A stretch of DNA of 19,641 bases from Zygnema cylindricum (Eukaryota > Streptophyta > Zygnematophyceae > Zygnematales > Zygnemataceae). Under the pieces are notes generated by a model. That model saw only the letters and a program-made list of their open reading frames with translations. It was not told the origin of the DNA and did not search any database. Below are positions 19,221 through 19,641 of the stretch, in pieces; positions within the stretch are counted from its first letter, which is position 1, and the number at the start of each line of letters is the position of its first letter. The translations under genes were made by a program, and so were the position numbers. Location: positions 47,021 through 66,661 of the forward strand of contig JBBHKE010002206.1 of assembly GCA_037447655.1 (NCBI GenBank), given 5' to 3'.

Positions 19221-19641
19221 ATTCCGCGATAAGACCACTCAGAGAAAGCATTTCACATGATAGTGAAGCACACAAAGATATATATTGCATCCATGCATTT
19301 GAGAAAGATATCTCTCACACGCATACCATTTCATACATTCAAACATGACATTCTTCCAAGTCTTTTGTACATTCTTCCGAGCCTTTTGTATAGAGATAGA
19401 TAGCAATTAACACTTAGGAGGATAATTTAGCTTTATTAGGATAGAGAGTTATAAGAGACAAATGTACTTTGTGGTTTTACTTTTTATTACCTGAAATAAA
19501 ATTTGTCTAAACCTGCCTCTTCTAATCAATCCATCTATACCTTCTCCCTCCTTTGATCAACCATTGTGATTCTCAAGGTCCACTCTTGTTATGAATACTC
19601 AAAACGTGACTACTCTAACTTGCGGCTTTTTTTGGGTTTTT

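Larger units (their letters stand above)
17906..19641 (+). other. 3' untranslated and intergenic region
   Basis: Downstream of the TAA stop no further gene is recognised. The 3' UTR must start here, but I see no canonical AATAAA within the first few hundred bases. From about 18380 to 18560 the + strand is unusually rich in G and T. A small duplicated repeat lies at about 18269-18342 and ACGT-core motifs at 19111-19220. An AATAAA occurs at 19494-19499, too far to belong confidently to this gene. Small open frames here look like chance. Confidence 0.7.

Overview
The window is nuclear plant DNA: GT-AG introns with T-rich acceptors, a receptor-like kinase of the plant RLK/Pelle type, plant-type LTR elements, a telomere-like AACCCTAAA stretch and a CT microsatellite. 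The long retroelement-filled introns and the many-fold malectin ectodomain make me lean to a non-flowering land plant (bryophyte or fern grade), but nothing here proves the species.

Almost the whole window is one gene on the + strand. I could chain 23 exons (487 to 17905) into one open reading frame of 4752 nt (1583 codons plus stop) with all intron phases matching. The 5' end lies outside the window, so signal peptide and start codon are not seen. The product is a transmembrane receptor kinase. Its ectodomain holds the tail of one malectin-like module (487-697), then three complete modules (5009-7809, 8221-12290, 12819-15231). A transmembrane exon (15367-15519) and a complete RD-type Ser/Thr kinase with a Ser/Asn-rich C-terminal tail (15653-17905) follow. 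Each complete module has the same five-exon plan with phases 1-0-0-0-0-1 and carries two malectin folds, so at least seven folds are stacked outside the cell. The modules look like tandem duplications made through phase-1 introns. Module 2 also has an in-frame 81-bp duplication inside one fold.

The introns carry a family of very short LTR retroelements. One copy (3136-3641) has two ~220-bp LTRs around a 67-bp interior with a primer binding site and a polypurine tract, i.e. a TRIM. Two solo LTRs of the same family (140-370 and 5568-5751) have perfect 5-bp target-site duplications. The LTRs hold a 71-72 nt tRNA-like sequence that folds as a cloverleaf, starting about 32 nt downstream of a TATA-like motif. 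Intron 1 (698-5008) also contains a decayed retroelement coding remnant and a possible second type of solo LTR.

The last 1.7 kb (17906-19641) is 3' UTR and intergenic DNA. It has a small duplicated repeat and a cluster of ACGT-core motifs that may belong to the promoter of a gene beyond the window.
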